A program made the position numbers and the translations under genes. Shown here piece after piece: positions 1 to 8,247 of a stretch of DNA of 64,000 nt (its first letter is position 1; each line of letters begins with the position of its first letter). The DNA is taken from NCBI RefSeq assembly GCF_009741445.1, contig NZ_CP046507.1:3720001-3784000 (forward strand). Direction: 5' to 3'. The notes beneath the pieces are model-generated. The model was not told the origin of the DNA. It saw only the letters and a program-made list of their open reading frames with translations, and did not search any database. Origin of the DNA: Mycobacterium avium subsp. avium. GTDB taxonomy: Bacteria > Actinomycetota > Actinomycetes > Mycobacteriales > Mycobacteriaceae.

Positions 1-1
1 G

Positions 2-487
2 GAGCTGGACGGCCGCACCCTGTCCAGCGACCCCGTCAGCAGGCCGGCGACCTCCTACACCGCGGCCGCACCGGACAACAGCATCCGGGCGTTCCGGGAC
101 GAGGTGATCGCCGCGATCAACGTCAAGAACCTGGTCGACGTACGCTCCCCGGACGAGTTCTCCGGCAAGATCCTCGCGCCGGCGCACCTGCCGCAGGAAC
201 AAAGCCAGCGGCCCGGCCACATCCCCGGCGCCATCAACGTGCCGTGGAGCAAGGCCGCCAACGAGGACGGCACCTTCAAGTCCGACGAGGAACTGGCCGC
301 GCTGTACGCCGCGGCCGGCCTGGACACCGGCAAGGAGACGATCGCCTACTGCCGGATCGGCGAGCGGTCGTCGCACACCTGGTTCGTTCTTTATGAATTG
401 CTCGGGCATCGGAATGTGAAGAACTACGACGGCAGTTGGACGGAATACGGCTCCCTGGTGGGTGCCCCGATCGAGTTGGGAAGCTGA
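2..487 (+). CDS. cysA2: Thiosulfate sulfurtransferase (rhodanese), 5'-truncated by the window edge
   Basis: C-terminal 161 residues of a tandem-rhodanese thiosulfate sulfurtransferase of the CysA2/SseA type, which moves sulfane sulfur from thiosulfate to an acceptor in the cytoplasm. The frame is open from base 2. The active-site loop CRIGERSS is visible, with the persulfide-forming Cys at 350-352; the CRxGxR[ST] pattern is the thiosulfate rather than mercaptopyruvate signature. The upstream HIPGAINVPW block is the usual start of the second rhodanese domain's core. Family members are about 277 aa, so the true start lies roughly 350 bp before the window. It is followed after 1 bp by sseC, the standard mycobacterial cysA-sseC pair. 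Confidence 0.93.
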   Translation, partial: ELDGRTLSSDPVSRPATSYTAAAPDNSIRAFRDEVIAAINVKNLVDVRSPDEFSGKILAPAHLPQEQSQRPGHIPGAINVPWSKAANEDGTFKSDEELAALYAAAGLDTGKETIAYCRIGERSSHTWFVLYELLGHRNVKNYDGSWTEYGSLVGAPIELGS

Positions 488-488
488 T

Positions 489-791
489 ATGTGCTCTGCA
501 CCGAAGCAAGGAGTGACGCTGCCCGCCAGCGTCGACCTGGAGAAGGAAACGGTGATCACCGGCCGCGTGGTGGACAGCGACGGCCAGGCGGTGGGCGGCG
601 CGTTCGTGCGCCTGCTGGACTCGTCCGACGAGTTCACCGCCGAGGTGGTGGCGTCGGCCACCGGCGATTTCCGCTTCTTCGCCGCTCCGGGATCCTGGAC
701 GCTGCGCGCACTCTCGGCGGCCGGTAACGGCAACGCCGTGGTCACCCCGTCGGGTGCGGGCATCCACGAGGTCGACGTCAAGATCGCCTGA
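489..791 (+). CDS. sseC: SseC-like DUF1416 protein
   Basis: 100-aa protein of the DUF1416 family (M. tuberculosis SseC). It has a single beta-sandwich (transthyretin/carboxypeptidase-regulatory-like) domain: ITGRVVDSDGQAVGGAFVRL is the typical opening strand pair, and the chain ends in a short beta-rich tail. The ATG at 489 begins 1 bp after the cysA stop and gives the usual 100-residue length; the longer upstream ATG at 462 would run into cysA. The constant pairing with cysA implies a role in sulfur transfer or thiosulfate metabolism, but the biochemical function is not established. Cys2 is present near the N terminus. Confidence 0.9.
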   Translation: MCSAPKQGVTLPASVDLEKETVITGRVVDSDGQAVGGAFVRLLDSSDEFTAEVVASATGDFRFFAAPGSWTLRALSAAGNGNAVVTPSGAGIHEVDVKIA

Positions 792-841
792 CGCACCGGC
801 TGACCCGATCGGGACAGCGGGGGACGAATAGACTTGTCCCC

Positions 842-940
842 GTGGTGTTGTTCTTCGAGATCATGCTGGTCGTGGCGGTCGTGGTGATTTCCTGGTTTGC
901 GCTCTACACGCTGTACCGGCTCATCACTGACGAGTCGTGA
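842..940 (+). CDS. Small single-span membrane protein (32 aa), unrecognised
   Basis: A 32-codon frame from GTG at 842 to TGA at 938-940. The product is almost entirely one hydrophobic helix (residues about 3-25, rich in V, L, F, I) with a short polar tail ending ITDES. Its stop overlaps the GTG start of the next gene in a GTGA arrangement, the translational coupling used by several genuine gene pairs in this window. It lies 50 bp after sseC on the same strand. No function can be assigned. It is below the size limit of most gene callers. The coupling and clean membrane helix make it more likely real than chance. Confidence 0.55.
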   Translation: MVLFFEIMLVVAVVVISWFALYTLYRLITDES

Positions 941-1599
941 CTCCCGCCGGCGACGATCCGTCGGGGCCGGCGGGCTCCGGCGACCGGGCGGTGGCCGCCG
1001 CCGCGGAGCGCGCCAAGCTGACCGCCGGGCGTAACATCCCGTCCTTCGACGACCTGCCCCTGCCCGCGGACACCGCGAACCTGCGCGAGGGCGCCAACCT
1101 CAGCGACGCGCTGCTGGCGCTGCTGCCGCTGGTCGGGGTGTGGCGCGGCGAGGGCGAGGGGCGGGGCCATGACGGCGACTACCGGTTCGGGCAGCAGATC
1201 GTGGTCTCCCACGACGGCGGCGACTACCTGAATTGGGAGGCCAGGTCCTGGCGGCTGAACGAGACGGGTGACTACCAGGAGCGCGGCCTGCGCGAGACCG
1301 GTTTCTGGCGGTTTGTCCGCGATCCCGACGATCCCAGCGAATCCCAGGCGATCGAACTGCTGCTGGCGCATTCGGCGGGCTACGTCGAACTGTTCTACGG
1401 GCGCCCGCGCACCCAGTCGTCGTGGGAGCTGGTGACCGATGCGCTGGCCCGCAGCCGATCCGGTGTGCTGGTGGGCGGCGCCAAACGGCTCTACGGCATC
1501 GTCGAAGGCGGAGATCTGGCCTACGTCGAGGAACGGGTGGATGCCGACGGCGGGCTGGTGCCGCATCTGTCGGCGCGACTGTCCCGGTTTGCCGGGTAG
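937..1599 (+). CDS. Nitrobindin-like heme-binding beta-barrel protein (Rv0813c-like)
   Basis: 220-aa protein with a nitrobindin/FABP-like ten-stranded beta-barrel after a roughly 50-residue polar N-terminal extension. The family signature GxWxGxG is present as GVWRGEGEG (residues 67-75), and the conserved C-terminal His that ligates heme in nitrobindins is H210 in VPHLSARL. Known relatives bind heme b, react with NO and isomerise peroxynitrite; the M. tuberculosis relative was first described as fatty-acid-binding-protein-like. The GTG start at 937 overlaps the stop of the 32-aa membrane ORF. Convergent with pabC, with hairpins between the two. Confidence 0.85.
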   Translation: MTPAGDDPSGPAGSGDRAVAAAAERAKLTAGRNIPSFDDLPLPADTANLREGANLSDALLALLPLVGVWRGEGEGRGHDGDYRFGQQIVVSHDGGDYLNWEARSWRLNETGDYQERGLRETGFWRFVRDPDDPSESQAIELLLAHSAGYVELFYGRPRTQSSWELVTDALARSRSGVLVGGAKRLYGIVEGGDLAYVEERVDADGGLVPHLSARLSRFAG

Positions 1600-1644
1600 C
1601 GGCCGGCCTGTCTGGGCCAGGCACGTCCGCCCCGAACATGGAGC

Positions 1645-1694
1645 GGCCCCCGAGCCGTGTTCCTGGTCGGACAAAAACCGGAAGCTCGGGGGCC
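1645..1694. terminator. Long hairpin between convergent genes
   Basis: Perfect 11-bp inverted repeat, GGCCCCCGAGC (1645-1655) and GCTCGGGGGCC (1684-1694). The 28-nt interval can itself pair through TTCC...GGAA and GGT...ACC, giving an extended stem with a bulge. It lies downstream of the nitrobindin-like gene and is convergent with pabC. Probably a transcription-end or RNA-stabilising structure. There is no long T tract, so classical intrinsic termination is uncertain. Confidence 0.5.
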
Positions 1695-1730
1695 GGGTGA
1701 CTACGGGGAATTCGCCAGCGCACAAATAAC

Positions 1731-1751
1731 GCCGGCTCTTCGAAAGCCGGC
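1731..1751. terminator. Short terminator-like hairpin
   Basis: Inverted repeat GCCGGCT (1731-1737) and AGCCGGC (1745-1751) with a 7-nt loop. It sits between two convergent genes and could stop transcription from either direction. No T tract follows, as is common for mycobacterial terminators. Confidence 0.45.
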
Positions 1752-1870
1752 GCAGCTAGCGCGCAGCCACCTCACATGTCCATGAAGCTATCAATTTCGC
1801 GGACCACCTCCTTCCTTGTGTACGGCCGACCGTACCCGCGGATCGGCGAGCCGACAACAGAATTCAGCGC

Positions 1871-2758
1871 TCAGCGATCGCTGACGATGGCGGCGTCGAC
1901 CAACTCGGCGAACTCGGCCGCCATCGGCGCGCGCGGCAGCGGGCGCCCGTCGAGGGTGTGCACCCTTGCGGCCAACGTCATGCTGGAGATCAGCCAAACA
2001 CCTTGGGCGGCAAACAAATCCGCGACCCGCAGCGCCCGGTAGTCGCAGTCGTAGCCCTTGGCCCGGGCCACCTCGAACAGCGTCTGCTGGGTGGTGCCGC
2101 GCAGGATCGGATACCACGGCGGCGGCGTCAGCAGGCACGGGCCGCCGCCGGGCGCCTCGGAGTCGGTGGCGATCACCACGGTCGAGCGCGGGCCTTCCAG
2201 GACGTAGCCGTCGGTGCTGACGAAGACGACGTCGCCGGCGTCGTGGCGGGCGGCGTGACGGAGGGCCGCCATGTTGATCGCGTACGACAGCGTCTTGGCG
2301 CCGGCCAGCAGCCACGGCATTGCGTCGACACCGGTGGCGGGCAGCCCGCGATCGAGGGTGATCGCGGCCAACCCGTCGCGCCGGACCGCGGTGACGCGGT
2401 CGGGGACGGCGGTGACCATGACGTAGGCCGTCGGCACCGAACCGCCCTCCCGACCGCGGCTGTAGATCAACCGCATCGCGCCTTCGTCGGCGCCGCCCGC
2501 ACACCACCGCCGGGTGGCCGCCTCGATCGCGCTCCGCCAGCGCGGCAGATCCGGCTCCGGCAGCTCGGTCAGCGCGGCCGACTGGGTCAGCCGCTGCAGG
2601 TGCGATTCGATCAGGCAGGCCCGGCCGTCGCGCACCAACAGCGTCTCGAAGACACCGTCGCCGCGCACCGCCGCCAGGTCGTCGGCGTGCAGCAGCGGCG
2701 CGTCCGGCGCATGCACCTCGCCGTCCAGCGTGACGATCACTCCCGTCCGGCCAGCCAT
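1871..2758 (-). CDS. pabC: Aminodeoxychorismate lyase-like PLP enzyme (class IV)
   Basis: 295-aa fold-type IV PLP enzyme (branched-chain aminotransferase/D-amino-acid aminotransferase/ADC lyase superfamily), orthologous in context to Rv0812. ADC lyase splits 4-amino-4-deoxychorismate into p-aminobenzoate and pyruvate for folate synthesis. The PLP Schiff-base lysine is K155 in AGAKTLSYA, and GDGVFETL near residue 33 is the usual N-terminal motif. The ATG at 2758 (MAGRTGVIV) is preferred over an upstream in-frame start at 2812, which would add 18 non-conserved residues. Divergent from ygfZ with about 90 bp between. A D-amino-acid or branched-chain aminotransferase remains possible. Confidence 0.85.
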   Translation of the reverse strand: MAGRTGVIVTLDGEVHAPDAPLLHADDLAAVRGDGVFETLLVRDGRACLIESHLQRLTQSAALTELPEPDLPRWRSAIEAATRRWCAGGADEGAMRLIYSRGREGGSVPTAYVMVTAVPDRVTAVRRDGLAAITLDRGLPATGVDAMPWLLAGAKTLSYAINMAALRHAARHDAGDVVFVSTDGYVLEGPRSTVVIATDSEAPGGGPCLLTPPPWYPILRGTTQQTLFEVARAKGYDCDYRALRVADLFAAQGVWLISSMTLAARVHTLDGRPLPRAPMAAEFAELVDAAIVSDR

Positions 2759-2850
2759 GGTCGTGAAGCCTATCGGCTCGCGGTCGCCCGCCGAGTGTGA
2801 AGCCGGCCGCACACCCGAGGCGGGCCGCGCGCGGTCCGTAGAGTTGACTC

Positions 2851-3945
2851 GTGACCCACCCAGTCCCCGCCCCCGACACCGGACCCGACGCGGGCGCCGT
2901 CTGGCATTACGGCGACCCCTTGGGCGAGCAGCGCGCGGCCGAGACCGAGGCGCTGGTCATCGACCGGTCACACCGCGGTGTGCTCACCCTGACCGGCGCC
3001 GACCGGCAGACCTGGTTGCACAGCATCTCGACGCAATACGTCAGCGACCTGCCCGAGGGGGCCAGCACCCAGAACCTGAGCCTCGACGGCCAGGGCCGGG
3101 TCGAGGACCACTGGATCCAGACCGAGCTGGCGGGCACCACCTACCTCGACACCGAGCCGTGGCGGGCCGGGCCGCTGCTGGACTACCTGCGCAAGATGGT
3201 GTTCTGGTCCGACGTCACCCCGGCCGCCGCCGATCTGGCGGTGCTCTCGCTGCTCGGCCCGAAGCTGGCGGAGCGGGCCGTGCTCGACGCGCTCGGGGTG
3301 GATGCGCTGCCCGCCGAGGCGGCCGCGGTGCCCACCCGCGGCGGCTTCCTGCGCCGGATGCCGGCCGGCCCCGCCGGCCGGCTGGAACTGGACCTCGTGG
3401 TTCCGCGCGCCGAGGCCGCCGACTGGCGGAATCGCTTGGCGCAGGCCGGAGTACTCCCCGGCGGCGTATGGGCGTACGAGGCCCACCGGGTGGCCGCCCG
3501 GCGGCCGCGGCTCGGCGTGGACACCGACGAGCGCACGATCCCGCACGAAGTGGGTTGGATCGGCGGCCCCGGCCAGGGCGCCGTCCACCTGGACAAGGGC
3601 TGTTACCGCGGGCAGGAGACCGTCGCGCGGGTGCACAACCTGGGCCGACCGCCCCGCATGCTGGTGCTGCTGCACCTCGACGGCTCGGTGGATCGGCCCG
3701 CGACGGGTGATCCGGTGCAGGCCGGCGGGCGCGCGGTCGGCCGGCTGGGCACCGTGGTCGACCACGTCGATCTCGGGCCGATCGCCCTGGCGCTGCTCAA
3801 GCGCGGGCTGCCCGCCGACACCGCGCTGGCAACCGGTCCGCAGGCCGCGGTGGCCGCGGTGATCGACCCCGATTCGCTGCCTGCAGCCGAGCAGATCGGC
3901 GCCGGGCGGTTGGCCGTTGAACGGTTGCGGGGCGGTGCGGGATAA
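2851..3945 (+). CDS. ygfZ: YgfZ/GcvT-domain folate-dependent Fe-S cluster protein
   Basis: 364-aa member of the YgfZ (IBA57-like) branch of the GcvT superfamily, which uses tetrahydrofolate to help assemble or repair 4Fe-4S clusters. The diagnostic K-G-C-Y-x-G-Q-E motif is present as KGCYRGQE, with the key Cys at residue 251. The N-terminal GcvT-like domain (about 30-250) is followed by a small C-terminal barrel. The GTG at 2851 opens the frame shortly after the divergent pabC promoter. Being next to a folate-pathway gene is suggestive but unproven. Length is close to mycobacterial relatives (Rv0811c-like). Confidence 0.9.
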   Translation: MTHPVPAPDTGPDAGAVWHYGDPLGEQRAAETEALVIDRSHRGVLTLTGADRQTWLHSISTQYVSDLPEGASTQNLSLDGQGRVEDHWIQTELAGTTYLDTEPWRAGPLLDYLRKMVFWSDVTPAAADLAVLSLLGPKLAERAVLDALGVDALPAEAAAVPTRGGFLRRMPAGPAGRLELDLVVPRAEAADWRNRLAQAGVLPGGVWAYEAHRVAARRPRLGVDTDERTIPHEVGWIGGPGQGAVHLDKGCYRGQETVARVHNLGRPPRMLVLLHLDGSVDRPATGDPVQAGGRAVGRLGTVVDHVDLGPIALALLKRGLPADTALATGPQAAVAAVIDPDSLPAAEQIGAGRLAVERLRGGAG

Positions 3946-4040
3946 TGAACGGTAACGTCCGCCACAGCGAGCAGGGGGCGCCGACGCCCAGTGGCGAGGC
4001 ACGGTAAACTGTCGACAGGACAATACGACACCAGGAGATC

Positions 4041-4091
4041 GGAGCCGCCTACTCGTTAGGCCGCTCCGTTATTGCGCGAGGGGGTTCCCCC
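4041..4091 (+). promoter_or_regulatory. Structured leader of the DUF3073 gene
   Basis: A 10-bp stem with one C-C mismatch, GGAGCCGCCT (4041-4050) pairing with AGGCCGCTCC (4058-4067), is followed by GGGGGTTCCCCC (4080-4091), which touches the ATG at 4092. No Shine-Dalgarno sequence is visible, so the G-run and C-run flank and could hide the start codon. It may be a translational control element; structure inferred by eye only. Confidence 0.35.
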
Positions 4092-4277
4092 ATGGGCCGC
4101 GGCCGGGCTAAGGCAAAGCAGACCAAGGTTGCACGAGAACTCAAATACAGTTCTCCGCAGACCGACTTCCAGCGGCTTCAGCGCGAGCTGTCGGGAACGG
4201 GTTCGGACGACTCCAACGACCTGGACACCGACGGCTCCGACCAACCCTGGGACGACCAGGACGGCTGGCGAGGCTAA
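4092..4277 (+). CDS. DUF3073 small protein (Rv0810c-like)
   Basis: 61-aa actinobacterial DUF3073 protein of unknown function. It has a basic N terminus (GRGRAKAKQTKVAREL) followed by a strongly acidic, Asp-rich tail (DDSNDLDTDGSDQPWDDQDGW). This N-basic/C-acidic layout and the length of about 60 residues are typical of the family. Convergent with purM, whose stop lies 79 bp away. The ATG directly follows a G5-TT-C5 palindrome and lacks a clear ribosome-binding site. Confidence 0.88.
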   Translation: MGRGRAKAKQTKVARELKYSSPQTDFQRLQRELSGTGSDDSNDLDTDGSDQPWDDQDGWRG

Positions 4278-4356
4278 CAGCGACAATCCGGCGCCGATGC
4301 GTACTGCACCGGCGCCGCGTTGGTTCTACCGCGGCGCGGCTATTGCAAAATCTCGT

Positions 4357-5451
4357 TCAAAATCTCGGGTGTTGGCCCACGAGTTTGGCCCGCGGCCCCG
4401 CCTTGCCGCCTTTGCCCACGGTGCCCAGCACCCAGCAGTCCAGGTGCCGGGCCGTCAGGATGGCCAGGGCCCGGTCGGTGTCCTCGGGGGCGACGACGGC
4501 GATCATGCCGACACCCATGTTGAACGTCTTCTCCATCTCCTCGCGGGTCACCCGGCCGCGCTGGGCGATCATGGCGAACACCGGCGCAGGGGTCCAGGTG
4601 CCGCGGTCCAACTCGGCGACCAGCCCATGCGGGATGACGCGCGCCAGGTTGCCGGCCAGTCCCCCACCGGTGACGTGGCAGAATGTGCGCACGTGGGTTT
4701 CGGCGGCCAGCGCCAGGCAGTCCTTGGCGTAGATGCGGGTGGGTTCGAGCAGCTCTTCGCCCAGCGTGCGGCCGAACTCCTCGACATAGCCTTCCAGGTT
4801 CATCCGGTCGATCTCGAGCAACACCGCGCGGGCCAACGAGTATCCGTTGGAGTGCAGACCCGACGAGCCCATCGCGATGATGACGTCGCCGGGTTTGACC
4901 CGATCCGGCCCCAGCACGTCGTCGGCCTCGACCACGCCGACGCCGGTGGCCGAGATGTCGTAGTGGTCGGGTTCCATCAGGCCCGGGTGTTCGGCCGTCT
5001 CCCCGCCCAGCAGCGCGCAGCCGGCCCGCACGCAGCCCTCGGCGATGCCACTGACGATGGCGCTCAACCGTTCCGGCACCGTGCGGCCCACCGCGATGTA
5101 GTCCTGCAAGAACAGCGGCTCGGCACCGCACACCACCAGGTCGTCGACCACCATCGCCACCAGGTCCAGCCCGACGGTGTCGTGCTTGTCCATCGCCTGG
5201 GCGACCGCCAGCTTGGTCCCGACGCCGTCGGTGGAGGCCGCCAGCAGCGGCTCGCGGTATTCGCCGCGTAGCGCGAACAAGCCGGCGAATCCGCCCAGGC
5301 CGCCGCGCACCTCGGGTCGCGTGGCCTTGGTCGCCAGCGGCTTGAACAATTCGACAGCGCGATCGCCGGCTTCAATGTCCACCCCGGCCGACGCGTAGGT
5401 GATGCCCTGACTGCCCGAGTGGCGTCCGGGGCTTTTTCCGGGATCCGTCAT
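4357..5451 (-). CDS. purM: Phosphoribosylformylglycinamidine cyclo-ligase (AIR synthetase)
   Basis: 364-aa PurM, which closes the imidazole ring of FGAM using ATP to give AIR in de novo purine synthesis. N-terminal AIRS domain residues include ASTDGVGTK and GGETAEHPG, and the C-terminal half carries HVTGGGLAGNLARVIP, all PurM signatures. The ATG at 5451 gives the expected N terminus MTDPGKSPGRHSGS. It lies 60 bp after purF on the same strand, so the two are very probably one transcript. Confidence 0.97.
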   Translation of the reverse strand: MTDPGKSPGRHSGSQGITYASAGVDIEAGDRAVELFKPLATKATRPEVRGGLGGFAGLFALRGEYREPLLAASTDGVGTKLAVAQAMDKHDTVGLDLVAMVVDDLVVCGAEPLFLQDYIAVGRTVPERLSAIVSGIAEGCVRAGCALLGGETAEHPGLMEPDHYDISATGVGVVEADDVLGPDRVKPGDVIIAMGSSGLHSNGYSLARAVLLEIDRMNLEGYVEEFGRTLGEELLEPTRIYAKDCLALAAETHVRTFCHVTGGGLAGNLARVIPHGLVAELDRGTWTPAPVFAMIAQRGRVTREEMEKTFNMGVGMIAVVAPEDTDRALAILTARHLDCWVLGTVGKGGKAGPRAKLVGQHPRF

Positions 5452-5511
5452 CGCGATAAAGGCTACCGGTCGGCGCTGACCGCCGGTATCAAACGTCGGC
5501 GAACGAGCCGC

Positions 5512-7038
5512 TCAGTGGACGACGGGCACTTCGTCGGCCGCCAGGTCGTCGAGCCCGGCGCCCCGGGCCGCGTTGGCGAGCATGTGCTCGATGACGTTCT
5601 TGCCCAACGCCGTCTCGCCGGGCAGTTCGATCGGGTACTGGCCGTCGAAGCAGGCGGTGCACAGCCGCGACGCCGGCTGCTCGGAGGCTGCGATCAGGCC
5701 ACGCAGCGAGATGTAGCCCAGCGAGTCGGCGCCGATGGCGTGCCGCACCGCCTCGAGCATCTCGTGTTTGTCCTCGACCGCGTTGGCGATCAGTTCGGCC
5801 GGCGACGGGAAGTCGATGCCGTAGAAGCAGGGCCATTTGACCGGCGGCGAGGCGATGCGCACGTGCACCTCGACGGCGCCGGCCTCGCGCAGCATCCGCA
5901 GCAGCGCCCGCTGGGTGTTGCCGCGCACGATGGAGTCGTCGACGACGATGAGCCGTTTGCCGCGGATCACCTCGCGAAGTGGGTTGAGCTTGAGCCGGAT
6001 ACCGAGTTGACGGATGGTCTGCGACGGCTGGATGAAGGTGCGCCCCACGTAGGCGTTCTTCATCAGCCCCTGCCCGTAGGGGATGCCGGACTCCTGGGCG
6101 TAGCCGACGGCGGCGGGGGTGCCCGACTCCGGCACCCCGATCACCAGGTCGGCCTCGACGGGGCGTTCCCGGGCCAGCCGCCGGCCGATCTCGACCCGGG
6201 TGGCGTGCACGGACCGGCCGGCGATGGTGCTGTCCGGTCTCGCCAAATAGACGTACTCGAAGACGCAGCCCTTCGGGGTGGGATTGGCGAACCGGGTGGA
6301 GCGCACCCCGTCGGCGTCGATCGCCAGCAGTTCGCCCGGTTCGATGTCGCGCACGAACGAGGCGCCGACGATGTCGAGCGCGGCGGTCTCGGAGGCCACC
6401 ACCCAGCCGCGGTCCAGCCGTCCCAGCGAAAGTGGCCGCACCCCATGCGGATCGCGGCACGCATAGAGCGTGTTCTCGTCCATGAAGGTCAGACAGAAGG
6501 CGCCGCGCACCGTCGGCAGCAGGTCCAGCGCGGCCTGCTCCAACGTGGAGTCGGCGGCGCCGTGCGCCAGCAGCGCGCCCAGGATGTCGGAGTCGGTGGT
6601 CGCCGGGGCCGGCGCGCGCTTGGCGATCAGCCCGGCGTCGCGGGCCCGCGCGGCCAGCTCGGCGGTGTTGACCAGATTTCCGTTGTGCCCCAAGGCAACC
6701 CCGGTGCCCGCGGCGGTGTTGCGGAACACCGGCTGGGCGTTCTCCCAGGTGGTGTCGCCGGTGGTGGAGTAGCGGCAGTGCCCGATGGCGACGTGGCCCT
6801 GCATCGCGGCCAGCGTCTGCTCGTCGAACACCTGGCTGACCAGGCCCAGGTCCTTGAACACCAGCACTTGGGATCCGTCGGCGACGGCGATGCCGGCGGC
6901 CTCCTGCCCGCGATGCTGCAGCGCGTAGAGGCCGTAGTAGGTGAGTTTGGCGACTTCCTCGCCCGGGGCCCAGACCCCGAATACACCGCATTCCTCGCGG
7001 GGTGCGTTGAAGTCCTGCTCGGGTTCGGCGACGGTCAC
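5512..7038 (-). CDS. purF: Amidophosphoribosyltransferase
   Basis: 508-aa glutamine PRPP amidotransferase, first committed step of purine synthesis. A 16-residue propeptide precedes the glutaminase nucleophile C17 (REE-CGVFG), which should be exposed by autocatalytic removal. The phosphoribosyltransferase loop VVDDSIVRGNT is intact. The GTG at 7038 is the chosen start. Upstream in the same direction come purL, a CPBP protease and an SCP2-like gene, with a 137-bp gap before purF that may hold its own promoter. Confidence 0.97.
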   Translation of the reverse strand: MTVAEPEQDFNAPREECGVFGVWAPGEEVAKLTYYGLYALQHRGQEAAGIAVADGSQVLVFKDLGLVSQVFDEQTLAAMQGHVAIGHCRYSTTGDTTWENAQPVFRNTAAGTGVALGHNGNLVNTAELAARARDAGLIAKRAPAPATTDSDILGALLAHGAADSTLEQAALDLLPTVRGAFCLTFMDENTLYACRDPHGVRPLSLGRLDRGWVVASETAALDIVGASFVRDIEPGELLAIDADGVRSTRFANPTPKGCVFEYVYLARPDSTIAGRSVHATRVEIGRRLARERPVEADLVIGVPESGTPAAVGYAQESGIPYGQGLMKNAYVGRTFIQPSQTIRQLGIRLKLNPLREVIRGKRLIVVDDSIVRGNTQRALLRMLREAGAVEVHVRIASPPVKWPCFYGIDFPSPAELIANAVEDKHEMLEAVRHAIGADSLGYISLRGLIAASEQPASRLCTACFDGQYPIELPGETALGKNVIEHMLANAARGAGLDDLAADEVPVVH

Positions 7039-7175
7039 GATTGGGCGGCTCCCCGGGGAACGGTTGGTGACGTAACGGAGTCTACGGGCAGCGCGGCCGC
7101 GCCGCCGAATCCACCGGGCGTGTTGACCGGCGAAATCCCGGCCCGCCGGGGTAAACCTGCACTTCAGGGTTATGT

Positions 7176-7565
7176 TCAGCCCACGTCGAACAGGGGCAGG
7201 CAGTGTTCGATCTCACCGGCGCGGGAGCCGGAAAGGCGCAGCGCACCGGTGCGCCTGGCGTCGGCGAACGCCAGCTTGCCGGTGACCAGCAGCAGCCAGG
7301 TCCGCGGTTCGGTTTCCACCACGTTGGGCGGCGTGCCGCGGGTGTGGGCGGGCCCGGGGATGCACTGCACCGCGGCGAACGGCGGGATGCGCAGCTCCAC
7401 GCTGCGGCCGGGCGCCGCCGCGGCCAGGGTGCGGGCAGTGAGCCGAACGGCCGACGCCACCTCGTCGCGGGCGGGCTCGGGAGCGGACTCGTCCCGCAGC
7501 CACTGCGCGACGGCCAGTACCGCGTGCCGGGTCTTGGCCGGGTCGGGCTTGTCGCGGGGCGCCAT
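7176..7565 (-). CDS. SCP2-like sterol-carrier family protein (Rv0807-like)
   Basis: 129-aa protein resembling the bacterial sterol-carrier-protein (SCP2/SCP_3) orthologues of actinobacteria. The visible pattern is an N-terminal helix (TRHAVLAVAQWLRDE), then alternating strands, including RSVELRIPPFAAVQCI and TWLLLVTGKLAFADA, which form the small alpha/beta carrier fold. The ligand is unknown. It sits 12 bp after the CPBP protease gene in the purL-CPBP-SCP2-purF-purM run. In M. tuberculosis I remember Rv0805 and cpsY (Rv0806c) between these two genes; both are absent here. Confidence 0.75.
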   Translation of the reverse strand: MAPRDKPDPAKTRHAVLAVAQWLRDESAPEPARDEVASAVRLTARTLAAAAPGRSVELRIPPFAAVQCIPGPAHTRGTPPNVVETEPRTWLLLVTGKLAFADARRTGALRLSGSRAGEIEHCLPLFDVG

Positions 7566-7577
7566 AGACCCAGGGTC

Positions 7578-8228
7578 TCAGATTCGTGGGGCCGCGTTTC
7601 GCCCGGAACGATGCCGCACCGCGAGCACCGCGATCGCCCCGGCCTCGTTGACGACCAGGTGCGCCAGCATGGGGGCGGCGAGGCTGCCGCAACGGTCGGT
7701 GAGCCAGCCGAAGAACCAGCCCCCGACGGCAGTGACCAACACGGTGCCGGCCACCGGCTCGCCGATGGCACGGGCGTCGGCGATGTGTGAGAGCCCAAAG
7801 GCTATGGCCTGCAACAACATTGCGCTGCGTCTGCCGAACGCGGCGGAGCCGGCGGCGGTCAGCGCCGCGCGAAAGGCGGCCTCTTCCGACCAGACGGTGC
7901 CCACCGGTATGCGCAGCAGCAGCCAGTCCGGCGCCGGGGCCGGCGGCTCGCGCCCGGCCATCGACTCGCGCACCGCGGGCACCAGGGTGGTCGCGGCGAC
8001 CGCACCCGCCGCACAGCCGGCGACCGCCGCCCCGCACCGCAACCCGGCCCACAGCCGCGGCGGGTGCAGGCCCAGCGGCGCCCGCGTCAGCGCCACCAGC
8101 GCGGCACCCATCCCGGCCTGCAGCAGCGTGCGAGCCCCGGCCGGCAGCCGCGGGCCGGCGAAGCTCCAGCCGACCAGGGCGCCGGCCAACGACAGCGCGG
8201 CGGTTCGATGAAAAATACTGGGCCGCAT
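7578..8228 (-). CDS. CPBP-family intramembrane glutamic endopeptidase (Rv0804-like)
   Basis: 216-aa polytopic membrane protein of the CAAX protease/bacteriocin-processing (CPBP, ABI) family. The three catalytic motifs are visible: EEAAFR (E-E-x3-R), FGLSHI (conserved His) and HLVVNEAGA (H-x3-N). Several hydrophobic segments flank them. Substrate unknown; relatives cleave prenylated or bacteriocin-type substrates inside the membrane. It starts 19 bp after purL on the same strand and is probably cotranscribed with it. Confidence 0.82.
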   Translation of the reverse strand: MRPSIFHRTAALSLAGALVGWSFAGPRLPAGARTLLQAGMGAALVALTRAPLGLHPPRLWAGLRCGAAVAGCAAGAVAATTLVPAVRESMAGREPPAPAPDWLLLRIPVGTVWSEEAAFRAALTAAGSAAFGRRSAMLLQAIAFGLSHIADARAIGEPVAGTVLVTAVGGWFFGWLTDRCGSLAAPMLAHLVVNEAGAIAVLAVRHRSGRNAAPRI

Positions 8229-8247
8229 CAGGTTTGGCGGCGGGTGT

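Noticed and set aside
5419..8211. 930-codon plus-strand open frame
   Set aside because: Antisense to purF, the SCP2-like and CPBP genes; composition (His/Arg/Gln-rich) is that of a GC-codon-bias shadow.
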